Origin: Rhodospirillaceae bacterium
Lineage (GTDB): Bacteria; Pseudomonadota; Alphaproteobacteria; Dongiales; Dongiaceae
Reading direction: 5' to 3'
Length of the DNA: 64,000 nt
Assembly (NCBI GenBank): GCA_008012315.1
Contig: SSEL01000004.1
Location: 82,038-146,037 of the forward strand
The translations under genes were made by a program, and so were the position numbers. Numbering within the stretch: position 1 is the first letter of the stretch; each line of letters starts with the position of its first letter. Under the pieces are notes generated by a model. The model had not been told where the DNA came from. It made no database searches and was given only the letters and a program-made list of their open reading frames with translations. Below are positions 54,448 through 63,443 of this stretch, in pieces.

Positions 54448-55729
54448 CAGCTTCATCGCGGCGGGTCTTGCCGCTGTTTTTTCTGCGGCCGCCGCGCTCT
54501 GCCTGCTTTTTATCGAGACGCAGTGGCCTACCTATGTGCTCTGCGGCCTTGCCGTCCTCGCTGGCCTTTGGCTCATCTTGGGCCTGCGTCACCAGAACGG
54601 CGAATTGCGGCGGGTGGTGGATGTCCTGAAGCGATTGCAGCAGGGCGATTTCGAAGCGCGGCTGGTGCCGATGAAATCGCGCGGCGTGCTGGGCGAGGTG
54701 CTCTGGGCCGTCAACGACTTTGCCGACCGCGCCGATGCCTTCACGCGCGAAGCTTCGGCCTCATTGAGTGCCGTTACGCAGCAGATTTACTACCGCCGTA
54801 TACTCGAGGCGGGGATGTTGGGTTCCTACCGACAAGCGGCGCAAACGATCAATGCCGCGACTGGCGAGATGCGCAATAAGATTACCGGTTTTGGCGGTGC
54901 CCTGAACCGGTTCGAGCATATCGCCAATGATGTCGTGCAGAAATTGGGGGCGACCTCGGTCGATCTCAACCGTACGGCCCAGAGCTTGAACCATGCCGCC
55001 AGTTCGACCAATGACCGTACGGCGATCGCGTCGTCGGCGACGGAGAAGGCATCGGCCAGCCTGCAAGCTGTCGCGGCCGCAACCGAGGAGCTGACGGCCT
55101 CGATCGGCGAGATCAACCGGCAGATCGCGCGTTCGGTCGAGGTGGCCCATGCGGCCGTGCGGGAAACCGAGACGGCGCATGACCAGGTCGATGGCCTGGT
55201 GAGCGCCGCCGCGAAAATCGGTGAAGTGGTGACGCTGATCCGGGAAATCGCAGAAAAGACCAATCTGCTGGCGCTCAATGCGACGATCGAATCCGCCCGG
55301 GCGGGCGAAGCCGGCAAAGGCTTTGCCGTGGTCGCATCCGAGGTCAAGAACCTGGCTAACCAGACCGCGCAGGCTACTGACGATATCATCGATCAGGTGG
55401 GGTCGATTAGGAATGTCGTCAGTAGCGTCGCCTCGGCGATCCGCAATGCGCGGGATGTCATCAACCAGGTCGACGAGACGGCAACGGCGATCGCCGCGGC
55501 GATGGAAGAACAGAGTGCGGCGACCAGTGAAATCGCGCGCAATGTACAGCAGGCCTCCCAGGGGTCGAGCGAAGTATCGCGCAGTGTCGACGATGTGCGG
55601 CAGGTGACGCAGGAAACCGAACAGGCCGCCGTTCAACTGCTGGGATCCACGTCGGACATGGAACAGCAATCCAACAGCTTTGCCAGAGAGCTTACCGGCT
55701 TCCTGGGTGAACTTCGCAAGGTGATCTGA
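54422..55729 (+). CDS. Methyl-accepting chemotaxis protein
   Basis: 435 residues. Two hydrophobic segments (about 8-30 and 35-53) with almost no periplasmic loop precede a HAMP-like region. The MCP signalling domain carries the conserved hairpin tip [33 protein letters not shown] at about 276-307. The gene starts inside the upstream PAS gene, 26 nt before its stop, so the pair acts as a split Aer-type receptor. No ligand-binding domain of its own is present. Confidence 0.9.
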   Translation: MTNLFSPFSSFIAAGLAAVFSAAAALCLLFIETQWPTYVLCGLAVLAGLWLILGLRHQNGELRRVVDVLKRLQQGDFEARLVPMKSRGVLGEVLWAVNDFADRADAFTREASASLSAVTQQIYYRRILEAGMLGSYRQAAQTINAATGEMRNKITGFGGALNRFEHIANDVVQKLGATSVDLNRTAQSLNHAASSTNDRTAIASSATEKASASLQAVAAATEELTASIGEINRQIARSVEVAHAAVRETETAHDQVDGLVSAAAKIGEVVTLIREIAEKTNLLALNATIESARAGEAGKGFAVVASEVKNLANQTAQATDDIIDQVGSIRNVVSSVASAIRNARDVINQVDETATAIAAAMEEQSAATSEIARNVQQASQGSSEVSRSVDDVRQVTQETEQAAVQLLGSTSDMEQQSNSFARELTGFLGELRKVI

Positions 55730-55756
55730 ACCTGCAGGGTGGTCTGAACCGGGCGG

Positions 55757-56242
55757 CTAATCGATACGGGGCAGGACGGCGAGCGCCATGATGAGGTAAT
55801 CGGCCGTTTCCCCCGTTTTCGACAAGGGGAGGCCAAGGATCTCGAAATCGAGATAATCCTTGTCGATCTGATAAGGTTGGCCGGCGACTACGATGGGCTT
55901 TCTGGCGGCGATGATCTGGTCGCAGAGATCCAGCCACCTCTCACCATAGACCTCTCCCAGCGCTGACAGCGTGGTATTCGTCAGCCAGGGCGCATTGAAC
56001 AGCTCGACCCAACCTGTACCCATATAGCGGATGAGCGCATCGTAACCGCGAAGCGGATTCGGTTGCGGCACGCATTCCACCATCATCATCAGCGAGAGCT
56101 GACGCGGAAACTCCATGGGATCGAATGAAGGGCGCAGCGGAAGCGCCTCGCCGACGCGCCATTCATGCCACCGGTCGCGCAGGTGCTGGAGGCCGCCATC
56201 CCGTAAGACGGATTTAGGATGCAGCTTTGAGTCTTCCGCCAT
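55757..56242 (-). CDS. PAS_5-type domain protein
   Basis: 161 residues from the ATG at 56242; an open frame continues to 56344 but would overlap the ligase stop. It has the PAS_5 pattern: RDRWHEWRVGEALPLR, ALIRYMGTGWVELFN and a C-terminal hydrophobic strand (DYLIMALAVLP). No output domain is seen. It is the second PAS_5 gene in the window. Its position after the MCP suggests signalling, but the function is unknown. Confidence 0.7.
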   Translation of the reverse strand: MAEDSKLHPKSVLRDGGLQHLRDRWHEWRVGEALPLRPSFDPMEFPRQLSLMMMVECVPQPNPLRGYDALIRYMGTGWVELFNAPWLTNTTLSALGEVYGERWLDLCDQIIAARKPIVVAGQPYQIDKDYLDFEILGLPLSKTGETADYLIMALAVLPRID

Positions 56243-56340
56243 GGGTTGATCCGAATTGCACCGATTCTGGAAGCATGGGTCAATTTTATTAACAATTTGG
56301 TCGGGATTGGTCGAGTTCGATGAATATTCTGAACCGACTG

Positions 56341-57954
56341 TCATGAGGCTTTCGAGGCCGGGATCAATTGCAGCAGCGTATCCAGGGAATCCGCTTCCTG
56401 TACAGGCTTATCCCATCGCAGGCGGCGAATACGAGGGAAGCGCAAGGCCACGCCTGATTTATGCCGGTTGGATTGCTGGACGGCATCGAAAGCCAGTTCA
56501 ACCACCAGACCCGGACTTACCTCGCGGACCGGCCCGAAACGATTGATGGTGTGATTTCGTACCCATCTGTCCAACTGCTGCAGTTCCTCATCGGTATAGC
56601 CTGAATAGGCTTTGCCGACGGGAACAAGCTCGCGCGCCGCCTCTCCCCCGGCGTCGCGCCAACAGCCGAAGGTAAAGTCCGAATAGAATGAAGAGCGCTT
56701 GCCGTGCCCTCGTTGCGCATACATCAGAACGGCATCGACCGTCAGTGGATCGCGCTTCCACTTGAACCAGCGTCCTTTGATCCGGCCACCGAGATAGGGG
56801 CTGTCGGCACGTTTCAACATCAGCCCTTCGATGGAGGCGGCCCGGGCGCCGGCGCGCATGGCGGCAAGCTCGTCCCAGGTGGCGAAGGGAAGAAGCGGGG
56901 AGAGGTCAAATCTTGGCCGCGACTCTCTCCGATACCAGTCTTCCAGATGTTGGCGGCGCATGTCGAAGGGAAGGGGGCGAAGATCGGCCTCGCCATCGAT
57001 GAGAATATCATAAAGCCTCACATGAGCCGGCCAATCGGCCAGCATGCGCGGCGTGATCGCTTTCCGGTTCAACCGCTGTTGCAGCTCGTTGAAAGGAGCG
57101 ATCTGAACCTCCTCATGCTCCATTGGATGGGCCACCAGCAATTCACCATCCAGCACGCCATCGAAGGCCATTGCATCAACGATGTCAGGAAAAGCCCGGC
57201 TGATATCTTCGCCTGCGCGTGAATAGAGGCGTCGTTCTCCGCCAGTCGCAACCGCCTGAACCCGGATGCCATCCCATTTCCATTCGGCCCGGAACTCTTC
57301 CGGCTTCAATTGCGCGAGCTCGTTTTCGTCAAGCGGGTGGGCCAGCATCAGGGGACGGAAGGACAAGTTCAGCCGATCCGGCTTCTCGCCGAGGCCGCTG
57401 AGCCAACTGAAAAGCTCGCGATAGGGCGGTTTCAGGCCATGCCAGATCTCCTCGATATCTTCCAGGGCGACCGCACCGAAATTCGCCGCCGCGGTCTTTG
57501 CAAGGCGCGCAGAAACACCGACACGCAGCGACCCCGTGATTAGTTTCAGCAGGGCCCAGCGGCCGGTTGGATCGAGAAGATCCAGCCAATCGGTCAACAA
57601 CGCGGGAACCTCGTTGCTGGTTGCGGCTTCGAGCTTTTCGACGACTTCCCCCAAGCTGGGGGATGGCTGGTTACGCCGGCCGGTCGGTTGCCAGATCAAC
57701 GCTAATGTTTCGGCCAGATCCCCGACATAATCGTATGACAGGGAAAAGAGCGTTTCATCGAGCTGGTCGGTTCCAAGTTTTCGAAGAACGGCCGGCTTGG
57801 CATTGGGCAGGTCGAGGGATCCGGTCAAGGCCGCAAGCGCATAGCCGCGATCGGGGTCAGGCGTGGTTCGCAGATATGCTTCGATCAGGCGCAGCTTCGC
57901 ATTGCGCGCCGGTTGAAACGAAAGAGCATCGAGCAGGTTAGCGAAGTGCTGCAT
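56341..57954 (-). CDS. ATP-dependent DNA ligase of the ligase-associated repair module
   Basis: 537 residues. An N-terminal helical DNA-binding domain (about 1-200) is followed by the adenylation core with KWDG at 226-229 (Lys226 the AMP-accepting residue) and the nucleotidyl-transferase motif GLMLKR. An OB-type C-terminal domain completes the protein. It seals nicks in DNA. It is co-directional with the MBL-fold exonuclease 21 nt upstream, in a four-gene cluster known as ligase-associated DNA damage response genes. Confidence 0.92.
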   Translation of the reverse strand: MQHFANLLDALSFQPARNAKLRLIEAYLRTTPDPDRGYALAALTGSLDLPNAKPAVLRKLGTDQLDETLFSLSYDYVGDLAETLALIWQPTGRRNQPSPSLGEVVEKLEAATSNEVPALLTDWLDLLDPTGRWALLKLITGSLRVGVSARLAKTAAANFGAVALEDIEEIWHGLKPPYRELFSWLSGLGEKPDRLNLSFRPLMLAHPLDENELAQLKPEEFRAEWKWDGIRVQAVATGGERRLYSRAGEDISRAFPDIVDAMAFDGVLDGELLVAHPMEHEEVQIAPFNELQQRLNRKAITPRMLADWPAHVRLYDILIDGEADLRPLPFDMRRQHLEDWYRRESRPRFDLSPLLPFATWDELAAMRAGARAASIEGLMLKRADSPYLGGRIKGRWFKWKRDPLTVDAVLMYAQRGHGKRSSFYSDFTFGCWRDAGGEAARELVPVGKAYSGYTDEELQQLDRWVRNHTINRFGPVREVSPGLVVELAFDAVQQSNRHKSGVALRFPRIRRLRWDKPVQEADSLDTLLQLIPASKAS

Positions 57955-57975
57955 GCGCTATAGCTTCCGCATAGC

Positions 57976-58992
57976 CTAGGTTTCTTCTTCATCTTCATCG
58001 CGGCCGATCAAGGATAATGCGCGTGCATGCCGGCCGTTTTTTGCCAAAGCATGTAACAGGCCGTCTTCCCGTCCATGGGTGATCCAGACTTCAGGAGCAT
58101 TGACGTCTTCCACCGTTTGCAGAAGCTCGTCCCAATCCGCGTGATCGGAGATGACCAATGGCAATTCAGCACCTTTCTGTCTTGCGCGGGCGCGGACCCG
58201 CATCCAACCGGAGGCAGCGGCCGAAACGGGATCGGGCAGGCGTCTGGTCCAGCGATCGTTCAGTGCCGATGGCGGGCAAAGAACGATTTCGCCTTTCAAT
58301 TGCTCGGGCGTCAGCCCGGCAAGTACGCTGAACGGTCCCAGATCGATGCCGCGGGCCGCGTAAAGTTTCGTCAATGCGAGCAGGGCGCCGTGCAGATAGA
58401 CCGGCCGATCATATCCGGCTCTGCGCAGGAGCGTCATGACACGTTGGCATTTTCCCAGCGCATAGACACCGACGAGATGGCAGCGATCCGGAAAGAGATC
58501 GCGCGACTGAAGCAGCCGCGCGATTTCCAGATGGTCCGGCGGGTGGCGAAAGACCGGCAGGCCGAAAGTGGCCTCGGTAACGAAGATATCACAGGGAACC
58601 GGATCGAAGGCGATGCAGGTGCGGTCCGGCCGGCGCTTGTAATCGCCGGATATAACGACACGGCTGCCGCCATAGTCGAGCAGGACCTGGGCACTCCCCA
58701 GGATGTGCCCCGCCGGCAGGAGGGTTACGCGCACATCCGAGATTTGCAGCGGCTCCCCATAGGTCAATGTCTGGACCGTTCCGGCGAAATCACTGCCATA
58801 TCGAACCGCCATGATGGCGGCCGTTTCGGCGGTACTGAGCAATGTTCGATGGCCGGAGCGGGCGTGATCGCTGTGGCCGTGGGTGACGACGGCGCGATCG
58901 ACCGGGCTGGAAGGGTCGATGAAAAAATCGCCGGGCTCGCAATAGAGCCCGTTTTCTCTGACCTTCAGCCATGTTTCAGGGTGGAGCCCCAT
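57976..58992 (-). CDS. Ligase-associated MBL-fold DNA exonuclease
   Basis: 338 residues from the ATG at 58992 (the frame extends to 59031). It is a metallo-beta-lactamase/beta-CASP-type nuclease with the metal motif THGHSDHARSGH and further ligands in PAGHILGSAQ, SGDYKRRPD and ISDHADWDEL. It belongs to the ligase-associated exonuclease family. It is transcribed with the ligase and divergent from the helicase. Confidence 0.9.
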   Translation of the reverse strand: MGLHPETWLKVRENGLYCEPGDFFIDPSSPVDRAVVTHGHSDHARSGHRTLLSTAETAAIMAVRYGSDFAGTVQTLTYGEPLQISDVRVTLLPAGHILGSAQVLLDYGGSRVVISGDYKRRPDRTCIAFDPVPCDIFVTEATFGLPVFRHPPDHLEIARLLQSRDLFPDRCHLVGVYALGKCQRVMTLLRRAGYDRPVYLHGALLALTKLYAARGIDLGPFSVLAGLTPEQLKGEIVLCPPSALNDRWTRRLPDPVSAAASGWMRVRARARQKGAELPLVISDHADWDELLQTVEDVNAPEVWITHGREDGLLHALAKNGRHARALSLIGRDEDEEET

Positions 58993-59072
58993 GAATATCC
59001 GGCACCTTGTGAAATCTGATGTCACAAACAATTTAAGCGGGACGATGCTGCATCACATTTGTTAATGACGCT

Positions 59073-61544
59073 ATGGCCCGCATCCGCGACAACGCCAATA
59101 TGCTGCAGGATTTTGCCCGGGAAGCCCCGAAACTTGCCAAATGGTTCGCGTCGCGGGGTTGGGTGCCTTACCCGCATCAGTTGCGCATGATGCGGGAAGC
59201 AGCCGTAGGCCACTCAACCTTGCTGGTCGCACCGACCGGCGGCGGAAAGACCTTGGCGGGATTTTTGCCCAGCCTGAATGAGCTGTCGCGAGACGGGCGA
59301 AAGAAAGCTAAGGGGTTCCATACGCTCTATATTTCGCCGTTGAAAGCCCTCACGGTCGACATCGCGCGAAATCTCGAGGTGCCGCTCCAGGAAATGGAAC
59401 TCGATATTTCCTGTGAAGTCAGAACCGGGGATACGCCGCAGAACCGCCGCCAGCGACAGCGTCGCAAGCCACCGGAAATCATGCTGACGACCCCGGAATC
59501 GCTGGCGCTCATGCTGTCCTATGCTGATGCCGACAGTCTCTTCGGCAATCTGAGCGCGGTTATCGTCGATGAACTACATGCGATTGCCGATACCAAAAGA
59601 GGCCAACTGCTTTTTCTCGGTCTGGCTCGTCTCGCTCGACTGGCCCCGAAAGTCCGCTTCGTCGCATTGTCCGCAACGATTCCGCAGCCGGACCGCATGG
59701 CTGAATACCTCTCCTTCGATGGCAGACCGGTCAGCGTGATCCGGGGACAGGCAGGTACGAAGCCGGATATCTCCATTCTTTTATCGGGCAACCGCATTCC
59801 CTGGGGCGGGCATATGGCCCAGCATGCCGTCGGCGATATTTATCATGCGATCTGCCAACATCGAACCACGCTGGTCTTCGTCAACACGCGCGCGCAGGCG
59901 GAACTGATCTTCCAGGGACTGTGGCGGCGCAATGAGCAGAACCTGCCGATCGCCCTTCATCATGGCAGTCTCTCGGTCGAGCAACGCCGGAAAATAGAGG
60001 CTGCCATGGCGCGCGGTGGTCTTCGTGCCGTCGTCTGTACGTCGTCGCTCGATCTTGGTATCGATTGGGGCGATGTCGATCTGGTGGTGCAGGTTGGGGC
60101 GCCAAAAGGTGCAAGCCGATTGCTGCAGCGCATCGGCAGGGCCAATCACAGGCTGGATGAACCGAGCCAGGCCATCCTCGTGCCGGCCAACCGGTTCGAA
60201 CTGCTCGAATGCCAGGCAGCCATGGAAGCGGCCCTGGCAGGTGATCTCGACGGCTATCCGGCCCGGCCTCCCTGTCTCGATGTTTTGGCGCAGCATATCC
60301 TTGGCGTGGCCTGCTCGCGTCCGGTAAGGCCGGATGAGCTTTTCGCGGAGATCAAGACAGCCTATCCGTTCCAAGCTCTGTCGCGTCAGGATTTCGACCA
60401 GGTCTTTGCCTTCGTGGTCAATGGCGGCTACGCGCTGAAAGCCTATGAGCGCTATCATCGTCTGGTGGAGGGAGAGGATGGCTGCTATCGCATCGCAGCA
60501 CCGATCATTGCCCGGCAATACCGCATGAATGTGGGGACGATCGTCGAGGCGCCGATGCTGCGCGTTAAATTGAGACGAGGGCCGGTGCTGGGCGATGTGG
60601 AAGAATGGTTTGTGCAAGGCCTGACGATTGGCGACACCTTCATTTTTGCCGGCCGCCTGTTGCGCTTCGAAGGCATCCGCAGCATGTCGGTGGAATGCAC
60701 GGTGGCAAGGAAAGGTGAGCCCAAAGTACCGGCTTATGCCGGCGGCAGGCTGCCGTTGACGACGGGCCTGGCCGGGCGGGTTCGCTCCCTGCTGTCAAAT
60801 ACGCGCCACCATCGCAGCCTGCCGCCCGATGTGCGGAACTGGCTGCGATTGCAACGGGAAAGGTCGCAGCTTCCGGCGACAGCCGGCTTGGTCGTGGAAT
60901 CATTTCCGCGCGGCAAAAAGGAGTTTCTCGTTGCCTATTGTTTTGAGGGACGCAACGCACATCAGACGCTCGGCATGCTGCTGACACGCCGAATGGAGAA
61001 AATGGGGCTGAAGCCGCTGGGTTTCGTGGCGAGCGATTATGTGCTGGGCGTTTGGGGGCTTCGTGCGCCCGACGCGCAGCAGGTCGAGACATTATTCGAT
61101 CAGGATATGCTGGGTGACGATCTTGAAGAATGGCTGGAGGACTCGTCGATGCTGCGCCGCAGCTTCCGCATGGTGGCGATCATCGCCGGCCTGATTGAAA
61201 GACGGCATCCGGGCGCGGAGAAAAGCCGCAAGCAGGTCACCTTCAATGCCGATCTGATCTATGACGTTCTGCGCAAGCATGAGCCCGGCCATATCCTGCT
61301 GAAGGCCACGCGGCAGGATGCCGCCTGGAATTTGGCGGATGTTGGCCGGCTGAGTGATTTCCTGCAGCGCATAAAAGGCCAGATCACGTTTCGTCGTTTG
61401 AGCCATGTATCGCCGCTTGCCGTTCCCATCCTTCTCGATATCGGCCGCGAGCGGATTGCCGGCGAAGCCCTGGACGAATTGCTGGACGCCGCGGCAATGG
61501 ATTTGATCGAGGAAGCGACCGAGCCGCTTGAGGCCGCGCAATGA
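59073..61544 (+). CDS. Ligase-associated DEXH-box helicase (Lhr family)
   Basis: An 823-residue SF2 helicase. Walker A is APTGGGKT at 53-60, the Walker B-type box is VDELHAI, and SALSATIPQPDRM-like and QRIGRANHRL motifs represent motifs III and VI. A C-terminal winged-helix/Lhr-core region follows (about 420-820). It unwinds DNA in repair. It is divergent from the exonuclease and overlaps pdeM by 4 nt. The ATG at 59073 is used; another lies at 59100. Confidence 0.92.
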   Translation: MARIRDNANMLQDFAREAPKLAKWFASRGWVPYPHQLRMMREAAVGHSTLLVAPTGGGKTLAGFLPSLNELSRDGRKKAKGFHTLYISPLKALTVDIARNLEVPLQEMELDISCEVRTGDTPQNRRQRQRRKPPEIMLTTPESLALMLSYADADSLFGNLSAVIVDELHAIADTKRGQLLFLGLARLARLAPKVRFVALSATIPQPDRMAEYLSFDGRPVSVIRGQAGTKPDISILLSGNRIPWGGHMAQHAVGDIYHAICQHRTTLVFVNTRAQAELIFQGLWRRNEQNLPIALHHGSLSVEQRRKIEAAMARGGLRAVVCTSSLDLGIDWGDVDLVVQVGAPKGASRLLQRIGRANHRLDEPSQAILVPANRFELLECQAAMEAALAGDLDGYPARPPCLDVLAQHILGVACSRPVRPDELFAEIKTAYPFQALSRQDFDQVFAFVVNGGYALKAYERYHRLVEGEDGCYRIAAPIIARQYRMNVGTIVEAPMLRVKLRRGPVLGDVEEWFVQGLTIGDTFIFAGRLLRFEGIRSMSVECTVARKGEPKVPAYAGGRLPLTTGLAGRVRSLLSNTRHHRSLPPDVRNWLRLQRERSQLPATAGLVVESFPRGKKEFLVAYCFEGRNAHQTLGMLLTRRMEKMGLKPLGFVASDYVLGVWGLRAPDAQQVETLFDQDMLGDDLEEWLEDSSMLRRSFRMVAIIAGLIERRHPGAEKSRKQVTFNADLIYDVLRKHEPGHILLKATRQDAAWNLADVGRLSDFLQRIKGQITFRRLSHVSPLAVPILLDIGRERIAGEALDELLDAAAMDLIEEATEPLEAAQ

Positions 61545-62254
61545 CGCATCTGCCGATTTCGTTCGCCGGTGAAAATTTCGTGTTTGATATTTCCGGCGCG
61601 CTCTATTGGCCCGACCAGGAGGCCGTTATCGTTGCCGATCTTCATTTCGAAAAGGGATCGTCTTTCGCGGCCCAGGCCTATCGTCCTTTGCCGCCGCATG
61701 ACACGGCACAGACATTGATGCGATTGCACGATCTCATCGCACGCTATCGGCCGCGCCAGGTGATCTGCCTCGGGGACAGTTTCCACGATGCGGCGGCATC
61801 CGACCGCCTGGACGCCGGCGATCTGGCGCGATTGCGGCTATTGATGGATGGCAGTCGCTGGATTTGGGTGACCGGCAATCATGATCCTGCCATCCCGGCG
61901 ATGCTGGGCGGCGAAGCGACCGAACGTCTGGCGATCGGCAATGTCATTCTCCAGCATGATGCATCGGCGGAAAGCGGGCTGATCTTCGGGCACTTTCACC
62001 CGGTCGGGCTGGTCTCTTCCAACGGGCATCTGATACGGCGCCGCTGTTTCGTCCTGGGGCGGGAGCGGCTGCTTCTGCCCGCCTTTGGCAGCTATGCCGG
62101 CGGGTTGAACGTGCTGGACCCGGCGATTGCGCGCTTGTTTCCGGAAGGTTACGAAGTGGTGCTCCTGGGGCATCAGCGGATGCACCGGTTGCTGCCGCGT
62201 CAATTGCGGCGCGACACGTCATATGCCATGTCCCGGCGGCTGCCCGAGCGCTGA
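61541..62254 (+). CDS. pdeM: Ligase-associated nuclease PdeM
   Basis: A 237-residue metallophosphoesterase. The metal motifs are VADLHFEKG (D-x-H), CLGDSFHDA (GD-x-x-x-D-type), VTGNHDP (GNHD) and GHFHPV (GHxH). PdeM is described as the DNA-damage-response endonuclease of the ligase-associated cluster. The start overlaps the helicase stop (ATGA), indicating coupling. Confidence 0.92.
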   Translation: MTHLPISFAGENFVFDISGALYWPDQEAVIVADLHFEKGSSFAAQAYRPLPPHDTAQTLMRLHDLIARYRPRQVICLGDSFHDAAASDRLDAGDLARLRLLMDGSRWIWVTGNHDPAIPAMLGGEATERLAIGNVILQHDASAESGLIFGHFHPVGLVSSNGHLIRRRCFVLGRERLLLPAFGSYAGGLNVLDPAIARLFPEGYEVVLLGHQRMHRLLPRQLRRDTSYAMSRRLPER

Positions 62255-62295
62255 GGCTTTCGGCAGATGTGTTTTATCCAATATATTGAAAGAGA

Positions 62296-62370
62296 TGGTG
62301 CCGGCTGCGGGATTTGAACTCGCGACCTACCGCTTACAAGGCGGTTGCTCTACCACTGAGCTAAGCCGGC
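62296..62370 (-). tRNA. tRNA-Thr (anticodon TGT)
   Basis: On the minus strand the acceptor GCCGGCT starts at 62370, with D-arm TTAGCTCAGTGGTAGAGC and anticodon arm ACCGC-CTTGTAA-GCGGT, giving TGT. The T-arm contains GTTCAAATC and the acceptor 3' strand GCCGGCA ends at 62299. CCA is encoded at 62296-62298. Confidence 0.96.
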
Positions 62371-62535
62371 TTTCCGGGCGATGATGCGCCCCTGCCTCAG
62401 ATGCTGAGTGTCGTTGTGATACCCCGTTTAATGCCGCCGGATCAAGCCCATAGCGGCCCATCTGCGCATTTGTTTGCGCCGGCTCGCGGTGGCGCTAAAA
62501 TCAAGTGAGGAAAGAGAAAACCGGGAGCCGAAGTC

Positions 62536-63399
62536 ATGCCAGGCGCCATTCGTGTCGCATGTATCCAGAACTGCGCGGAACGGGAGATCGTTCCGAGTAT
62601 CGCCCCCATCGCCGATCTCGTCCGGTCGGCCGCCAAGGCCGGCGCGGCGTTGATCGCCTTGCCGGAAATGGCCGGCCTGTTCGAGCCGATCCCGGCCAGG
62701 CTGCTGGCAACGGCACAGCCGGAGGCCAAGGACCCGTTCCTGTCGGCCTGTCGCGACCTGGCACGCGAAACCGGCAAATGGATCCTGGTGGGGTCGCAGC
62801 TTTTCAAGGAGCCGGGACGCGACCGGGTGGTGAACCGCTCCCTGATGCTGAATCCGGCCGGCGAGATCACGGCGCGGTACGACAAGCTGCATCTGTTCGA
62901 TGTCGATCTGGCGCGCGGCGAGAGCTACAAGGAATCCGCGACGGTCGAAGCCGGGCAGCGCGCCCAGCTGGCGGCAACGCCCTGGGGATTGCTGGGGATG
63001 TCGATCTGCTACGATCTGCGCTTTGCCTATCTCTATCGCGCCTTGGCCCAGGCCGGCGCGGCACTGCTGACGATTCCGGCAGCCTTCACCTACACGACCG
63101 GCAAGGCGCATTGGCATGTGCTGGTGCGGGCGCGTGCCATCGAAACCGGCTGCTTCGTCATCGCCCCCAATCAGACGGGCACGCATGCCGAAGGGCGGCG
63201 CACCTTCGGTCATTCGCTGATCGTCGATCCCTGGGGTGAGGTCCTGGCCGATGGCAGCGAGGATGTCGGTTTCATCACCGCCGATCTCGATCTCGGCAGA
63301 GTGGCGGAAGCCCGCCAGATGATCCCCGCGCTGCGCCATGACCGGGAGTTCCCGGCACCATCCGTGCCGATCCGTGCCGAGGCGATGGCGGGCGAGTAA
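62536..63399 (+). CDS. Carbon-nitrogen hydrolase (nitrilase-family amidase)
   Basis: A 287-residue cytoplasmic protein of the Nit/omega-amidase group. The catalytic triad is Glu44 (LPEMAG), Lys117 (YDKLHLFD) and Cys158 (SICYDLRF). Bacterial relatives hydrolyse deaminated glutathione or omega-amides; the exact substrate is unknown. It lies downstream of the tRNA on the opposite strand and is separated from the agmatinase gene by a strong terminator. Confidence 0.9.
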   Translation: MPGAIRVACIQNCAEREIVPSIAPIADLVRSAAKAGAALIALPEMAGLFEPIPARLLATAQPEAKDPFLSACRDLARETGKWILVGSQLFKEPGRDRVVNRSLMLNPAGEITARYDKLHLFDVDLARGESYKESATVEAGQRAQLAATPWGLLGMSICYDLRFAYLYRALAQAGAALLTIPAAFTYTTGKAHWHVLVRARAIETGCFVIAPNQTGTHAEGRRTFGHSLIVDPWGEVLADGSEDVGFITADLDLGRVAEARQMIPALRHDREFPAPSVPIRAEAMAGE

Positions 63400-63404
63400 A
63401 GAAA

Positions 63405-63437
63405 AGCGGGGCTGCCGCTGATATCGGCAGCCCCGCT
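63405..63437. terminator. Bidirectional terminator between the amidase and agmatinase-family genes
   Basis: AGCGGGGCTGCC (63405-63416) and GGCAGCCCCGCT (63426-63437) form a 12-bp stem with a 9-nt loop, between convergent genes. Confidence 0.85.
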
Positions 63438-63443
63438 ATTGTC

